Shown here: positions 35,868 to 46,917 of the stretch, piece by piece
Layout of the letters: every line of letters starts with the position of its first letter
Numbering within the stretch: the stretch's first letter is position 1
Notes under the pieces: model-generated
Databases searched by the model: none
Seen by the model: the letters and a program-made list of their open reading frames with translations, nothing else
Told to the model about the DNA's origin: nothing
Translations under genes and position numbers: made by a program
Assembly: GCA_037043015.1 (NCBI GenBank)
Contig: CM073323.1
Coordinates: 14,443,758 to 14,507,757 of the forward strand
Reading direction: 5' to 3'
DNA: 64,000 nt
Source of the DNA: Bryum argenteum
Lineage: Eukaryota; Streptophyta; Bryopsida; Bryales; Bryaceae

Positions 35868-37709
35868 AATTCCAGCCAACAGGGGCTTTGTGCCACCCAT
35901 AATCGATAAAAACTTCCCTCCCGGAGATGAGAACATCTTCAACACCCGACAGTAGAACTCCAATCGCAGCTCGGTGTCACTGAGACCAAGGTCGTGTTCT
36001 CTGTACGCGCCGGGCTTCGAGTAGAGGGGCAACTCTGGAGCGTAGAATACAGAGGGTATCGCATCCAACACACTCTGAGCATGGCTGCTCTTCTTGACAA
36101 GGAAGAGGAGGGGGAGCAAGTGCTTCTCTGAAGCTTTTCCCTCTGCAATGCCGTTGAAACGCTCGTTGCTGGCCGGCATGTAGTTGGCTGCCTTGCGAGA
36201 GTACTCGTCCTTCAACTTCTTGTCAACGTAAACCACTGCCTGGCAGTGACGGTCGACGTTGGAGGTGATGAACATCCAAACCTCGGGATTCTTGATGTGA
36301 GGATCGGTCACGGTGTCTGCCCACACATCAACGAATTCTTGGAAGTATGGACTCTCCGTGTCTTCCACTCTACTTCCACTCCCTGGGACAGATCGCAAAT
36401 CAATCAAGCCTATATCACACTTGCTAGATTGGTTCCAGGCGTAGTTCTTGTCCCAAATCCCGAATTTGAATTCGGAAGAGTAAACGAGCCGCATGTAAAC
36501 AATCGGTGTAGGAGGGTAAAAGGTACCTTTAACATCCAGGAACTTCTTGAAGAACTCGGCTGCATATTCCAAAATCTCTGCCGCACTCCTATTCTTCGTC
36601 TGCTTTTGGCGGTAGAGGGTGAAGAACGAGTCGCCCGGGACCGAGAGAAGCATGGACATAGTCTGACGAGTCAAATTGTATTTCACCTTAAATTTCCTCC
36701 AGTTGTCGACGTCGAAGTGCCACTCGGAGTCGAACAAACCGAGCGAGGGCTTGAGGTTGTGCAATTCCCTTGCGACAGTATTCTTCCTCTTCCGATTCTC
36801 GACCCACTGCTTTGCACTCATACACTGGAAGTACTTCTTAGCAGGCTTCCTCACGGCCACCTTGGGGTAGGGCAACGTCCGATCCGGAGTCTCGTTCAGC
36901 AAGTGCTGCGCCAACACCTCGAGGTTTTCCGCGACTAACTGCCCCATTCCCTTGAAGAACTCCCTGTTCATGGTGAACTTCTTTGAGGCGGTTTCCCAAT
37001 CTTTTGCCTGATTGAATGGGAGCTCGGTGTCGGGGTCTATCAGCTCTCCAAGACTGTAGTCTGTGATGAACCTCTTCCACAACTCGTAGACGTCGTCCGG
37101 AGATGTGATGATGAGGAGCTCGTTGCGAAGGTTGGACGGTCTGACGATCTTGTCCTTCGCGTTATTGACTCAATTATCATCTTACGGGTAATCAAATAGA
37201 AAGCAATAATATATTATACGTACCTCGTCGAAGAACTTGGGGCCATTTTGTGGATTAGCCACCGCGATAAATTTTTCAAAATTTCGACCCTTTAAGATCT
37301 TGATGGTCTTTTGTTGCGCATGATGCATAGCCAACCACACCCCGTGTCCGGTTTGCTTCTCTTTAGCAGTGGTCTCCTTGTAAATCTTTGCAGCAAGGTC
37401 TTGAGCCCGAGAAACCTCTCTCTGTGAATTACAAAAATCACACAGTACAAATTACATAACATTTGACCATAGTCATAAGTAGTATTTGGAAGATCAATAC
37501 TTAAAATTATTACCTTGAACAAGAATGCTACGAATACGTCAACTGTCAGAGAATACCAAGTGGTACGCCTTGATTTCTCTTTTTGGCAAAAAACATATGC
37601 CTCTTCCGAAATCAAGTCCCTGAAAGCCTCAAGTTTCATGGATCCGAACGTCCGAATTCGTTGTAACTTCGCTGGAAGACTACTCTTCACGAAGTCGTTC
37701 TCGGTCGAC
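35868..37709 (-). CDS. N4/N6 DNA-methylase-like protein, core exons
   Basis: Three exons, 37709-37514, 37421-37224 and 37154-35868, join in consistent phase, and the last is a clean 429-codon frame. From it I read FGIWDKNYAW, CDIGLIDLRSVPGSGS (position of the catalytic D-P-P-Y loop, here degenerate), PEVWMFITSNVDRHCQ, then KPGAYREHDLGLSD followed by PGGKFLSIMGGTKPLLAG, resembling the target-KP and SAM-pocket (FxGxG) motifs of beta-class N4/N6 methyltransferases. The fold order (catalytic loop, then SAM pocket) fits that class. The DPPY and FxGxG residues are altered, so activity is uncertain. Nuclear or mobile-element function unknown. A RAMA-like or structural role is also possible. Confidence 0.45.
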
Positions 37710-37800
37710 CTACAATTCAAACCATATGCATGAGGATGTAAGAAGTTAAGGTTAATGAAAAAAAATGTAAATCGAACTTCATGGAAGACAACCAACTTAC

Positions 37801-38680
37801 CAATTGACGTCGGCCATGGCATTGACGAAACGCCATTCCTTCCTTCCCGCATCAAGCGCGATGCGATCAACCGAATGTGCCAAGAAGGATCTTCTTGGTG
37901 AAACTCGCAATCTCTCGCATCCATGCAGCAAATGATGATTCCCTTCATAGACAAAAACATTTTGCCTTGAAATTGATGGAGGTGGACGTCACGAGACAAT
38001 CGTCCTCGAATCGTCTATTTTCATTCACCCAATGTTCATCCCAAGTCTTGACAATCTCCGGGAAACAAGAAGATCCCGACTATCCTCGTCATATAACGAG
38101 ACGTACATGAAGCGATCACCCCTCCCTATAACCTCGGGCAAACTCGTTTTGAAGCCTCTGCACGTCGGCTTCAAGAATGTGTCTAACCTTCGGGTAAGAT
38201 TGAAGGCGACATAAAGGAATTCAAACCGGGACTTATCTTCCGGTTTGTTGAGAATCCTTTGATGGCCTTAACGGAGTCCGTCGTGGTGCAAACTCGAATC
38301 TCGTGCTCGCTAAACTTCATATCCTTATCCTTGAGATGTGAAGGATGTTTAGCGGTCTCATCATCATCGGAATCCTCGGAAAGAGATGACGGGCCCTCCA
38401 TTTGTTGCTCTCTCTCCGGTGAAGCAAGCCCAAGGGCGCGCGTTGCGTGCACAATAGCAAGATGCTCACTAGGAAGCACTGCTTGGGCCCCTTCATCCGG
38501 AGTAAGCGCTGGCCCGTCCCCATTCTCAATGTCACTTACGTGATGGCGCGGGGGGATGTCTTGTCCAGTGGATGGTGTCGGGACGTTCGGCAGACTACGA
38601 TCCTCTTCCATGGGTTGGGTCTCCGGAATACTCAAGGGAGTATGCTCGCCATTCTCATTATCGTCATCGCCATCTCTTGG
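37801..38680 (-). pseudogene. Disordered acidic region and ParB-like stretch, frameshifted
   Basis: Begins after acceptor CCAG at 38681 with PRDGDDDNENGEH and a long Ser/Pro/acid-rich part. It then passes through at least two frame changes (GDRFMYVSLYDEDSRDLL, then IVKTWDEHWVNENRR) into VFVYEGNHHLLHG and EWRFVNAMADVNW. The last segment splices in phase to the methylase exons (TG|G completing Trp). The E-G-N-H pattern upstream of a DNA methylase resembles ParB-like domains fused to phage and bacterial methylases; this is an inference from arrangement and a short motif. The frame changes mark this copy as damaged or mis-modelled. Confidence 0.3.
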
Positions 38681-38804
38681 CTGGATAATTGAAAGGGTAA
38701 AACACTAAATTAAACTTATGCAAACAACAAATGTCAATAGATATATATCAATAAAAATATGATGATTAGTAAACTATCATCCATGGATAATACAAAATAT
38801 AAAT

Positions 38805-38831
38805 CATTGTATTGTCAAAGACAATACAATG
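38805..38831. repeat. Perfect 12-bp stem hairpin
   Basis: CATTGTATTGTC, loop AAA, then GACAATACAATG: a perfect short inverted repeat in the presumed intron of the minus-strand locus. Confidence 0.85.
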
Positions 38832-38859
38832 TGGAGAGTCAAATCATGAATCAAGTTAA

Positions 38860-39179
38860 GTAAAAGTTGCTAGCCTAGGAGACCGTCTAGGGGCTAAACG
38901 GGCATCTCGAGCTTCTAGTCTCTTCTCACGTGTATGACGTCGCCATTCTCTCATGAATAGAGCATGAGCCTCCTTGTCAACAATATTGGATGATACAACA
39001 TTGGAACGGGGAAAAGAATCCCCATTAGAGGGCTCAGCCATGGGAACGATCGTGGCAGGTAAACCTAAGACAACGGTACGGTCTCCAATCCAATTTTGAA
39101 CACCGTGACTCATTCCATCAAAATCACTACTATCAGTGTCAGACTCAATGACATGCTCCATGCTATCCGCAGAGAACTC
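38860..39179 (-). CDS. Candidate upstream exon of the unclassified locus
   Basis: After acceptor GCAG (39180-39181) an open frame reads EFSADSMEHVIESDTDSSDF and ends in a basic RLEARDARLAPRRSPRLATF just before a stop at about 38856. There is no convincing donor at its 3' end, so either it is a separate small peptide or the splice site is damaged. No domain recognised. Confidence 0.25.
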
Positions 39180-39780
39180 CTGCACACAAAAAGAATATAG
39201 CGGTTTAGTCACAATCATGAGTGCACATTGGCAAAAAATAATAAGGTACAGAACAAATTAAACATGTTTAGACTGAAACAAAAAGAGATGGTTGAATTTT
39301 GAGCTCAAGAATGAAGAGTAACATATCTACTAAACTTTTCTCTTAGGACTCAAAGATTGAAACACTACCGGAACCTTTACAGAGAAGGGAACATTCACAA
39401 ACTACTATAGAAACATTGTAAGTGTAGTTGAGCTCAAGAAAAACCTGATTTTACCCGTTTAGCAAACCCACTTCCATACAAGCCTATGATATTTAATTTC
39501 AATTATTTCAATCAATTTTCCACATTTACAAATTCTTAATCTAACTAGTTGAGCCCCTAAAATTATCTTGATGCAAAACAATCTAACACACAATATTTGA
39601 CCTTCTTCTACTTTAGGCTTAAAAAATCCCAGTCTAATAATTATTTAGAAGATTTAACCGTAGGATCTCAAATTGAATTAGACATTCTAATCACATCTCA
39701 AATATGAACCGTTGATTATTCTTCAGTTGTGAGATTATAATGATCAAAGTTGGCTGAAATTTTCTCTTGTATACACCTAC

Positions 39781-40957
39781 CCTCGTATACGAGGATACCT
39801 ACCACAAATGAAGTGATGCCCAATTCCAAAGCCCATATATTTAAAATGATTATCAACATTCACAAACTTTTGATCTAACTGGTTAAGATTCGATCTCACC
39901 CTCGTATACGAGGATACCTACCACAAGTGGAGAGTGCTTAAGCCCAATGCCCATGCCCAAAGTGTAATCAAAAGAATAGACAAAAATACGATCAAGAACC
40001 GAATTCTTTACCCAACCTCGTACACGAGGCACCCGTCAAAACTGTATTTGCTATCCTTCTTCGTAAACGTATTATAATCAAAATCGGTTCAATAGAGAAA
40101 CATTTTAATGCCTACCTTACCTCGTAAATGAGGAAACAACGTGAATTCACAAAAAACTACAATAATTTGCAAGAATGGTCAATTTAATCATAATGAATTA
40201 AAAGAATTATCTAAACTTAGAAGATTATAGATTTTGAGAGCATTATGAAGACAACATAGTAGCAAATATGACTCCCATTACTACAACCTCGTATACGAGG
40301 TCACACTGGTTGAACCACCCTACTTCAGCTCTCATGTGTACTTGACCAATCCTTGGTTTGACCACTCTAATGTCTGCGTGACAAGATCAAAGAGATGAAC
40401 AAAGATCACGAATACCGCATTCCGATTCGCTTGAAATCCTCATCATACCGTCGCATTTAATGGATCGGACAAAAAGAGTCATATGTCCAGGCGGTGTCCA
40501 AGATCGAACACTCCCTCGTGTATTTAGGGTATGCACAAGTTCATAAATTCCGGGTTTTTTTTTTTGAACCACCAAAATCACAATTTCGTTCCATCGCCTG
40601 GGCTCGACGTATGTAGCCTCGAGCCAGCCCACGCAGAACGCGCCATCACCGAACGCGGCTATCACCTTCAACGCCACGAGCATGAGGATCCGCCCTGGAC
40701 AATGAATCCCGGTGCCATCCTCGTACACGAGGGCACCCCCGCACTCACAAACCTCACACACCGCTCACAAACCTACTCGAACATGAGGATGACAGCATCA
40801 CGAGCATGAGCATCACGAGCATGAGGATCCGGAACGGCTGAGGATGACAGCATCACGAGCATCACGAGCATGAGCATCACGAGCATGAGGATCCGGAACG
40901 GCTGGATCAAGATGATCCGCCCTGCCAATGAATTCCGGCGCTTCCTCGTACACGAGG
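39781..40957. repeat. Dispersed palindrome family 2, CCTCGTAnACGAGG
   Basis: Copies at 39781-39794, 39900-39913 and 40287-40300 are perfect 14-bp palindromes CCTCGTATACGAGG. Copies at 40017-40030, 40729-40742 and 40944-40957 read CCTCGTACACGAGG. A decayed one is at 40120-40133, and related forms occur near 40508 and 41286. The first two share an additional 13 bases (ATACCTACCACAA) on the right. Spacing is irregular, so this is not a tandem or CRISPR-type array. Confidence 0.9.
40786..40904. repeat. Tandem duplication of a CATCACGAGCATGAG-rich unit
   Basis: Unit 40786-40840 is repeated at 40841-40904 with a 9-base expansion. The unit itself is built from CATCACGAG and CATGAG sub-repeats. Confidence 0.85.
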
Positions 40958-41406
40958 GAGCCTTCGACACAAAGAAGCCGCGAGCATACGATGCCACCGT
41001 CTCGGCGCACTGAGCCCGAGCTCACTCGCATCAACGCGCCGCCGGCCGCCGCAGGTAAGACACCGCCACGGAGCAGCCAGGCAACGCGAGACTCGGGCTA
41101 CCGAGCGATGGGATACGAGCCACCATCGAGCGATCGTGACGCGGGCGTGCATACGACTCGTTCCGCGATTCATCACACAGCGCTTACGAATCTGGGAAGA
41201 GCAGGCTAGGCAGCATCGTTGAGATTCTATATTGAAGATATTTGAGGTGGTGGGAGGGAGCCTTCGGACCTAGAATCGAGAACATCCTCGCGCATGCGAG
41301 AGAGCCTTCGGATTGAACAGACCACGACGAACATTATCACGAAGAGCGATTCATGAGGGTTTAGGCTCATCGAGAATGGTTTAGGGTTTGAACAGGTCGA
41401 TCTTAC

Positions 41407-41643
41407 CTCTTCTTGTGTGTCTGTCTCAGTCTCCAATTCGGCGAGGAAACTCTCCCTTCCTACCTCTATCGAAATGGGAAAACTTTTCCCACAAGTTCTT
41501 AGATGCTCCCAAAACGAATCCTCTGTTCGAATGCTCACCACGCCGACGCCCGCACCTCCTCCCTTCCGCTCCAACATCGTCATCTCCCCTCCGACTCGAG
41601 TTCCTTCTCCAACGTGAATCTCTCCTCCAATCTGCCCAGCCAT
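41407..41643 (-). CDS. Candidate first exon of the unclassified locus
   Basis: ATG at 41643 opens a 79-codon frame (MAGQIGGEIHVGEGTRVGGE, ending TDTQEE) that stops at a good donor, GAG|GTAAGA. It is Gly/Glu-rich with no recognised domain. Assignment to the locus 2.2 kb downstream rests only on strand and position. It lies next to the minisatellite at 41721. Confidence 0.3.
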
Positions 41644-41720
41644 TTCTGTGAGGATAACTTGGAACGGAAGAGAAAAAAACATTCAACTCCTCGCTTCACA
41701 AAACAACATAGAAAAAAAAC

Positions 41721-41925
41721 GGCGCGATGGCCCTGCGGATGGCCCATGACTCGGCGCGATGGCCCTGGAGACTCGGCGCGATGGCCCCGAGATCGGGCGC
41801 GATGGCCCCGAGACTCCAGCGATGGCCCCGAGATCGGCGCGATGGCCCTGGAGACTCGGCGCGATGGCCCTGGAGACTGTCGCGATGGCCCTGGCATGGT
41901 ATTGAGCATGGTATCGGGCAGGTGT
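41721..41925. repeat. Minisatellite with GCGATGGCCC core
   Basis: About eight copies of GCGATGGCCC separated by variants of CGAGATCGG and TGGAGACTCG, period near 20-22 bp. It grades into CATGGTATCG units just before the LTR. Matching CATGGTATCG units resume on the other side of the retrotransposon at 46918. Confidence 0.85.
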
Positions 41926-41940
41926 CACGGACATACACAA

Positions 41941-42230
41941 GAAGTTTCTAGAAGGTTCTTCTAAAATATTCTCTGAAGATTCCCTAAAAGATTCCTCGAA
42001 GATTCCTTGAAGATTCCCTGTGTCACGGCCACGTACTAGGTAGACAACTTAGGAAGGTTCTAGAAGGTTCTAGAAGCTTCCGGAAACTTCTGGAAGTTCC
42101 TGGAAGTCTCTGGAAGTTTTTGGAAGGTCCTTGAAGTTTCCGGAAGGCCCTGGAAGCTTCTGGAAGGCCTTGGAAGTTCTTGGAAGGTCCTAGAAGGTCC
42201 TAGGTTGAGGAAGGTTCTGGAGAACCTTCT
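41941..42230 (+). promoter_or_regulatory. Heat-shock-element array in the LTR
   Basis: From 42051 to 42200 the sequence runs in an exact 10-bp period with GAA at the same place in nearly every unit and TTC-like triplets five bases on, for example TAGAAGGTTCTAGAAGCTTC and TGGAAGTTCC. This is the nGAAnnTTCn heat-shock-element pattern over about 15 units. A looser set (GAAGATTCC type) precedes it at 41941-42020. The array stops just before the TATA box at 42240, the place expected for an LTR enhancer. Confidence 0.85.
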
Positions 42231-42239
42231 TCTTAGCTA

Positions 42240-42249
42240 GTATATATAG
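42240..42249 (+). promoter_or_regulatory. LTR TATA box
   Basis: GTATATATAG directly downstream of the heat-shock-element array and about 350 bp before the gag ATG. Transcription would be expected to start near 42270. Confidence 0.7.
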
Positions 42250-42599
42250 GAGTCGAGGCCGAGGGCAACCTCGGTCCTCGACAACGCATCTCTTGGAGCT
42301 CCGGCTCATCTCTCTTGTTGTTGTTCGTGTACTCTTCTTGTTAATTCAAGCTCCTGTCGATTCTTGTTAGTTTCCACATATTCTTATCATCTACATTTCC
42401 GTGCGACGACGGTTTGTCGAGACTACCTTCTCACAAATATCGAGTTAGTCCCTTCTTGTTAGAGAGTGGATTACCCCTCTTCTCGAAGGTGTGCTAGTGT
42501 TTTAGAGGTTGCGGATTACCCTCCTCTAAACCAATATTGTTCTCTTGTCAAATTTTTTTCTTTTCTTTCGTAGATTTAGTCAAAGATCAAGACGTTAGT

Positions 42600-45500
42600 A
42601 TGGCTGAAAATTTGGAATCCAAATTGGACGCCATCATGAGTGCTTTCTTCTTTGCATTATCACATAGACAAGCGGAGATAGAAGGAGCCATGGCAAGACT
42701 TCACAATGACGGAGCATCCGGGATAACATCATCCGCGATTCACCAGCCTCAAGCAACTACACCGGAGGAGGTGACTACACCTTTGGTTCAACAAAACCCA
42801 ATGATTCAACAACGGAAGGAGCCTAGAGTTAGTCTTCCCGACAAGTTCGACGGAACGCGTTCCAAGTTTCGAGGTTTTGTCAACCAAATCAAGTTGATAA
42901 CGCTTTCTTACAATTAACGATATCCGACGGAGGAGGCGCGTGTTGGACTTGTTGGAACTCGCTTACGCGGCAAGCTTTGTCGTGGTTTGCCCCTTGTTCG
43001 GAAACGATCGCCAATTCTCGAGCAACTTTGAGACGTTCTTGGAGGCATTTGCGAAGCATTTGGCGAACATGACAAGGTCCGATGGGCTACAACAAAAATC
43101 CGATCACTACGACAAGGAATGCGCTCGCATCGCTCTACGATCGGATTTTAGACAATCAAGCAGTGACATCAATCAAGGCGAAGAAGCATTGGTGAGTCGG
43201 TTTTATTGTGGTTTGAGGATGATGTGAAGGACCTACTTTTATCTCTTCTTCCCGATCCGCAAACGCTCAACGAAGCCATTAGCCAAGCTATAAAGTGCGA
43301 CGACCGTTTATTCCAGCGTCGTCAAGACCACCAAAAAATACCAAACGAGTCGCTACACCACGAGTATGTTGGCAAACAATTTGAGTTCTCATTCGGAGCG
43401 CGAAGCCATGCAAATCGACGCGCGTGTCGAGCTCTTACTCGAGAAGAAGAAACGGCGTATGGAAGAAGGACTCTGTTTGTGCTGCGGAGAAGAAGGCCAC
43501 AAGGTTGAAATTGCCCCAAGAAGCGTAACCGGCGCATTGTTAAGACTAGGAGTGCGGTGATCCCGGAAAACGACGATGCCCACTACTGAGAGGAACCATG
43601 CGGGTTGGACGATTCAATGCCACAACAACAATCGTGTTCCTCTTTCTCTGTCCAACCCGCCCGTTGTTTTACAATTCCTTTGTCTCTTGGTCCTCAAAAA
43701 CACAAAACTTTAGCTCTATTAGATTCGGGAGCATCTACTTGTTTTTAGATGAAGAAGAATTTGCTAAGCGCCACAAGATTCGTCTAGTATGTCCAAACCT
43801 GTTTATGTAGAGGTGATAGATGGACGACCTTATTGTCCGGCGATGTCACCCACCCTTAATCAAGACCTATAGAGGTGGCGTTTAAGGACCATAGTAGTTA
43901 CGTCGTTTTTAATGTCATTAGAACCCCGTTAAACTCGTCATCCTAGGTCTCTCTTGGTTAGAACAACATAACCCTACCATAGATTGGAAGTTGCGGAAAA
44001 TGACTTTTTCCAAAGAACATTCCAAGAGCCAACCTAGTAGACATCCCAAGATAGGGAAACCATTGTTTATTGGAGCAAGGGCGTTCAGACGATCATCCAA
44101 AGAAGCAAGACTTTTTGTCATCTATGCAAATTTCAACTAAAGACGGAGAAGAGTTCGACGGCAAGCATACCAGAGCAATACAAGGATTTTGAGGACGTGT
44201 TTGAAGAAGAACGCGGACATACTACCGGAAAGATCGGCCATACGATCGCGCCATAGACCTGCAAAGAAGAGCACAACCGCTTTTCGCCCAATCTACAATC
44301 TCTCAAACGGAGTTAGCGGAGTGCGAAAGACATTGACGAGAATCTAGCGAAGAACTTCATTCGTCATTCAAAGTCGCCACCGGGACCGATCTTGTTTGTA
44401 AAGAAGAAGGATGGCTCCTTACGAATGTGCGTGGACTATCGAGGCCTCAACAAGGTAACTAAGAAAAAATCGTTACCCGCTACCCTCGATTTCTGGTCTC
44501 TTGGAGCAGGCTCGGGCGTGCAGAAAGATCTTTACAAAATTGATCCGAGGGGAGCTTACAACCTCGTGCGGATCGAGGAAGGAGAGACGAGTGGAAGACA
44601 AATGTTCCGCATAAAGGTATGGCCATTTTGAATATAATGTCATGCCTTTTGGCCTTACCAATGCTCCCCTACTGTTTTCCAACACATGATGAATGACATC
44701 TTTCGGGAGCACCTTGACGACTTTGTTGTCATCTATCCTGGATGACATCCTGATATTTTCCAAAAACGAAGAAGAGCGCGAGAAGCGCGTTCGTTTGGTC
44801 CTCGAGAAACTACGAACGGCGACTCTACGCCAAGTTGGAGAAGTGCCTATTCCACCAAACCGAGATGGAGTTTTTAGGGTTCATTGCAACTACAGACGGC
44901 TTGAAGATGGACCCTATGAAGGTGGAAGCAATTGTATCATGGGAGGTTCCGAAGACGGTTAGAGACGTACAATGTTTTCTTGGATTTGCTAACTTCTATC
45001 GAATCTTCATCAAGAATTATTCTCGAGTCGCCGCACTCCACTCACTCGGTTGACTTGTAAGGACAAGCTCGAATGGGGACCTCAAGCGAGAAAAGGCATT
45101 CCAAGACCTCAAGATGACATTTATCACAAACTCAATCTTGGTACATCCCGACTTTACAAAGGCCTTCTATTTGGAGACCGATGCTTCGATTTTGCTTTGG
45201 GATTACTTTCACAGATGGACGTGGACGGGAAGCTTCATCCAGTGGCGTTCTATTCTCGAAAGTTTTCAAATGAAATCAATTATGAAATCCACGATAAGGA
45301 ACTTCTTGCCATAGTAGATTCCTTCCAAGAGTGGCGACACTTTCTCGGCGGCGCAGACATCCAAAATGACCGTATACACGGATCACAAGAATTTGGAGTA
45401 CTTTATGTCGGGCTCGAGTCTTGAATCGACGCTCGCTTCGGTGGAATATGTCGTTGTCACGATTTGACTTTGTTACCTATCGGCCTGAAGGAAGCAACAA

Positions 45501-46800
45501 GGACTATCCGATGCCTTATCGGGAGATCGTATCTGGCGCCTAAGGCCGAGAAGCGGCGTTTGATCAACAATGCACCACATTCAATAAACCGAGCATTTTA
45601 GAATTTGCGCTCATCATCATGCCAATTGATACGGACTTCCTTAACCAGATATCGTCTGCGACAATTGAAGATTCTCAGAGCTCTCGAGATCGAAGCGTCT
45701 TGATAATGACAAGTTCAAGTGGAGGGAGATCTTTTGTACTTTGAAGAGCGATCAGATATTCCTAAAGGACGAACACACGACTTGAGTCCTCCAATCACGC
45801 CATGACTTTCCAAATTGCAGGGACATTTTGGATACAACAAGACATTGGAGCTTATTTCGCGAGACTTACAGTGGCCCCAAATGTGGAAGGATGTGAAGGA
45901 GTTTGTTCTCTCTTGTGATATTTGTTCAAGTCGAAGAACCCTCGGCATCGCCCTATGGACTTTTGCCCATTGCCTATCCCGCATCGACCATGGTCTTGAT
46001 TTCCATGGATTTCATTACGGAGCCGCCTTCAAACTCGTTTGACAACATCTTTGTTGTGGTAGATCGGTGACGAAGATGGCGCATTTTGTTCCTTGCAAGA
46101 AGACATCGTCGAAACGAAGATACAAAGAAGACTTTTCGATAATGTATATCGTTATCACGGCTTGCCGATGATATTGTGTCGGATCGCGGAACCCGATTCG
46201 TCTCCAAGTTCCTAAAATCTCTATTTGAGATATTGAAGGTGGATATCAAGCTTTCTTCGGCATTTCATCCTCAAACCGACGGACGGACGAACGGGGGTGA
46301 ATCAAGATTGGAAGATTCACGCTGCACCATCAACTATCGCCAAGACGATTGGATCGAGTATCTACCGCTTGCCGAGTTCGCCTACAACAACACTATTCAT
46401 GCGTCGACCCAACAAACACCATTCTTTGCCACCTACGGATACCACCCGAAGCTTGATTTATGGAATTCAATGACCAATAACAACCCAAAGAGCGTAAGAT
46501 TTTGCGAAGCGCTATCGGAACTTCAAGAAACGCCGAGACTTCAATTGTAAACCGCCCAAGAGTTGTACAAGGCGTCCGCAGATAAATTTCGGAATGAGGC
46601 ACCTACTTTCAAGATCGGAGATAAAGTATGGCTGCTGCGACGGAATATCAAGACCAAGCGGCCGTGTGATAAGTTGGACTATCGACGATTGGGACCATTT
46701 GCCATCCAGAAACAAATCAATCCAGTGGCGTATCGGTTGGAGTTACCAGCTACTATGAAGGTACATCCAGTCTTCCACGTGTCTTTATTGGAACCTTATC
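42600..46800 (+). pseudogene. Gypsy gag-pol remnant
   Basis: Gag starts at ATG 42600 (MAENLESKLDAIMSAF, then PRVSLPDKFDGTRSKF) and is broken at 42917. Further on, in various frames, are the reverse-transcriptase motifs [20 protein letters not shown] (44395) and LDDILIFSKNEEE (44740), FLGFANFYR (44980), and the integrase zinc-binding part (HFGYNKTLELI, CDICSS, 45820-45930). The core then follows with SDRGTRFVSKFL and FHPQTDGRTNG (46178-46295), and the GPF/Y-type end with VWLLRRNIKTKRP and HPVFHVSLLEPY (46625-46800). Stops and frameshifts are frequent, so it cannot make functional pol. Confidence 0.85.
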
Positions 46801-46814
46801 GAGAGTCGACTTTT

Positions 46815-46907
46815 CTCTCTTGTTGTTGTTCGTGTACTCTTCTTGTTAATTCAAGCTCCTGTCAGTTCTTGTTAGTTTCCACATATTCTTATCATCTGTT
46901 TCCGTGC
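46815..46907 (+). repeat. 3' LTR fragment
   Basis: 93 bp nearly identical to 42310-42404 of the 5' LTR (CTCTCTTGTTGTTGTTCGTG to TTTCCGTGC). The U3 region with the heat-shock elements is absent on this side. Confidence 0.85.
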
Positions 46908-46917
46908 CCCTGACAGT

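Larger units (their letters stand above)
39180..41406. other. Non-coding stretch carrying CCTCGTATACGAGG palindromes
   Basis: AT-rich to 40,300 and GC-rich after that, with no exon I would defend. It holds seven clear copies of a 14-bp palindrome or near-palindrome (listed separately), weaker variants, and a tandem duplication at 40786-40904. If the 41407-41643 exon belongs to the locus, this would be its first intron. Confidence 0.45.
41923..46907 (+). mobile_element. Ty3/Gypsy retrotransposon, degenerate, 3' LTR mostly lost
   Basis: 5' LTR begins TGTCACGG at 41923 (a second TGTCACGG at 42021 is an alternative). The R/U5-like segment 42310-42404 is repeated at 46815-46907, directly after the integrase C-terminal region, so only a 93 bp piece of the 3' LTR remains. 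Gag, protease, reverse transcriptase, RNase H and integrase remnants occur in order on the plus strand, which is the Ty3/Gypsy order. The element sits inside a tract of ATGGTATCGGGC repeats, so a target duplication cannot be read. Confidence 0.85.

Noticed and set aside
39781..40957. CRISPR-like reading of the repeated palindromes
   Set aside because: Spacing is irregular, repeats are only 14 bp, and the genome is eukaryotic.
40387..41209. Several 70-120 codon minus-strand frames
   Set aside because: They cover tandem repeats and palindromes, shift with repeat length, and show no domain or splice support.
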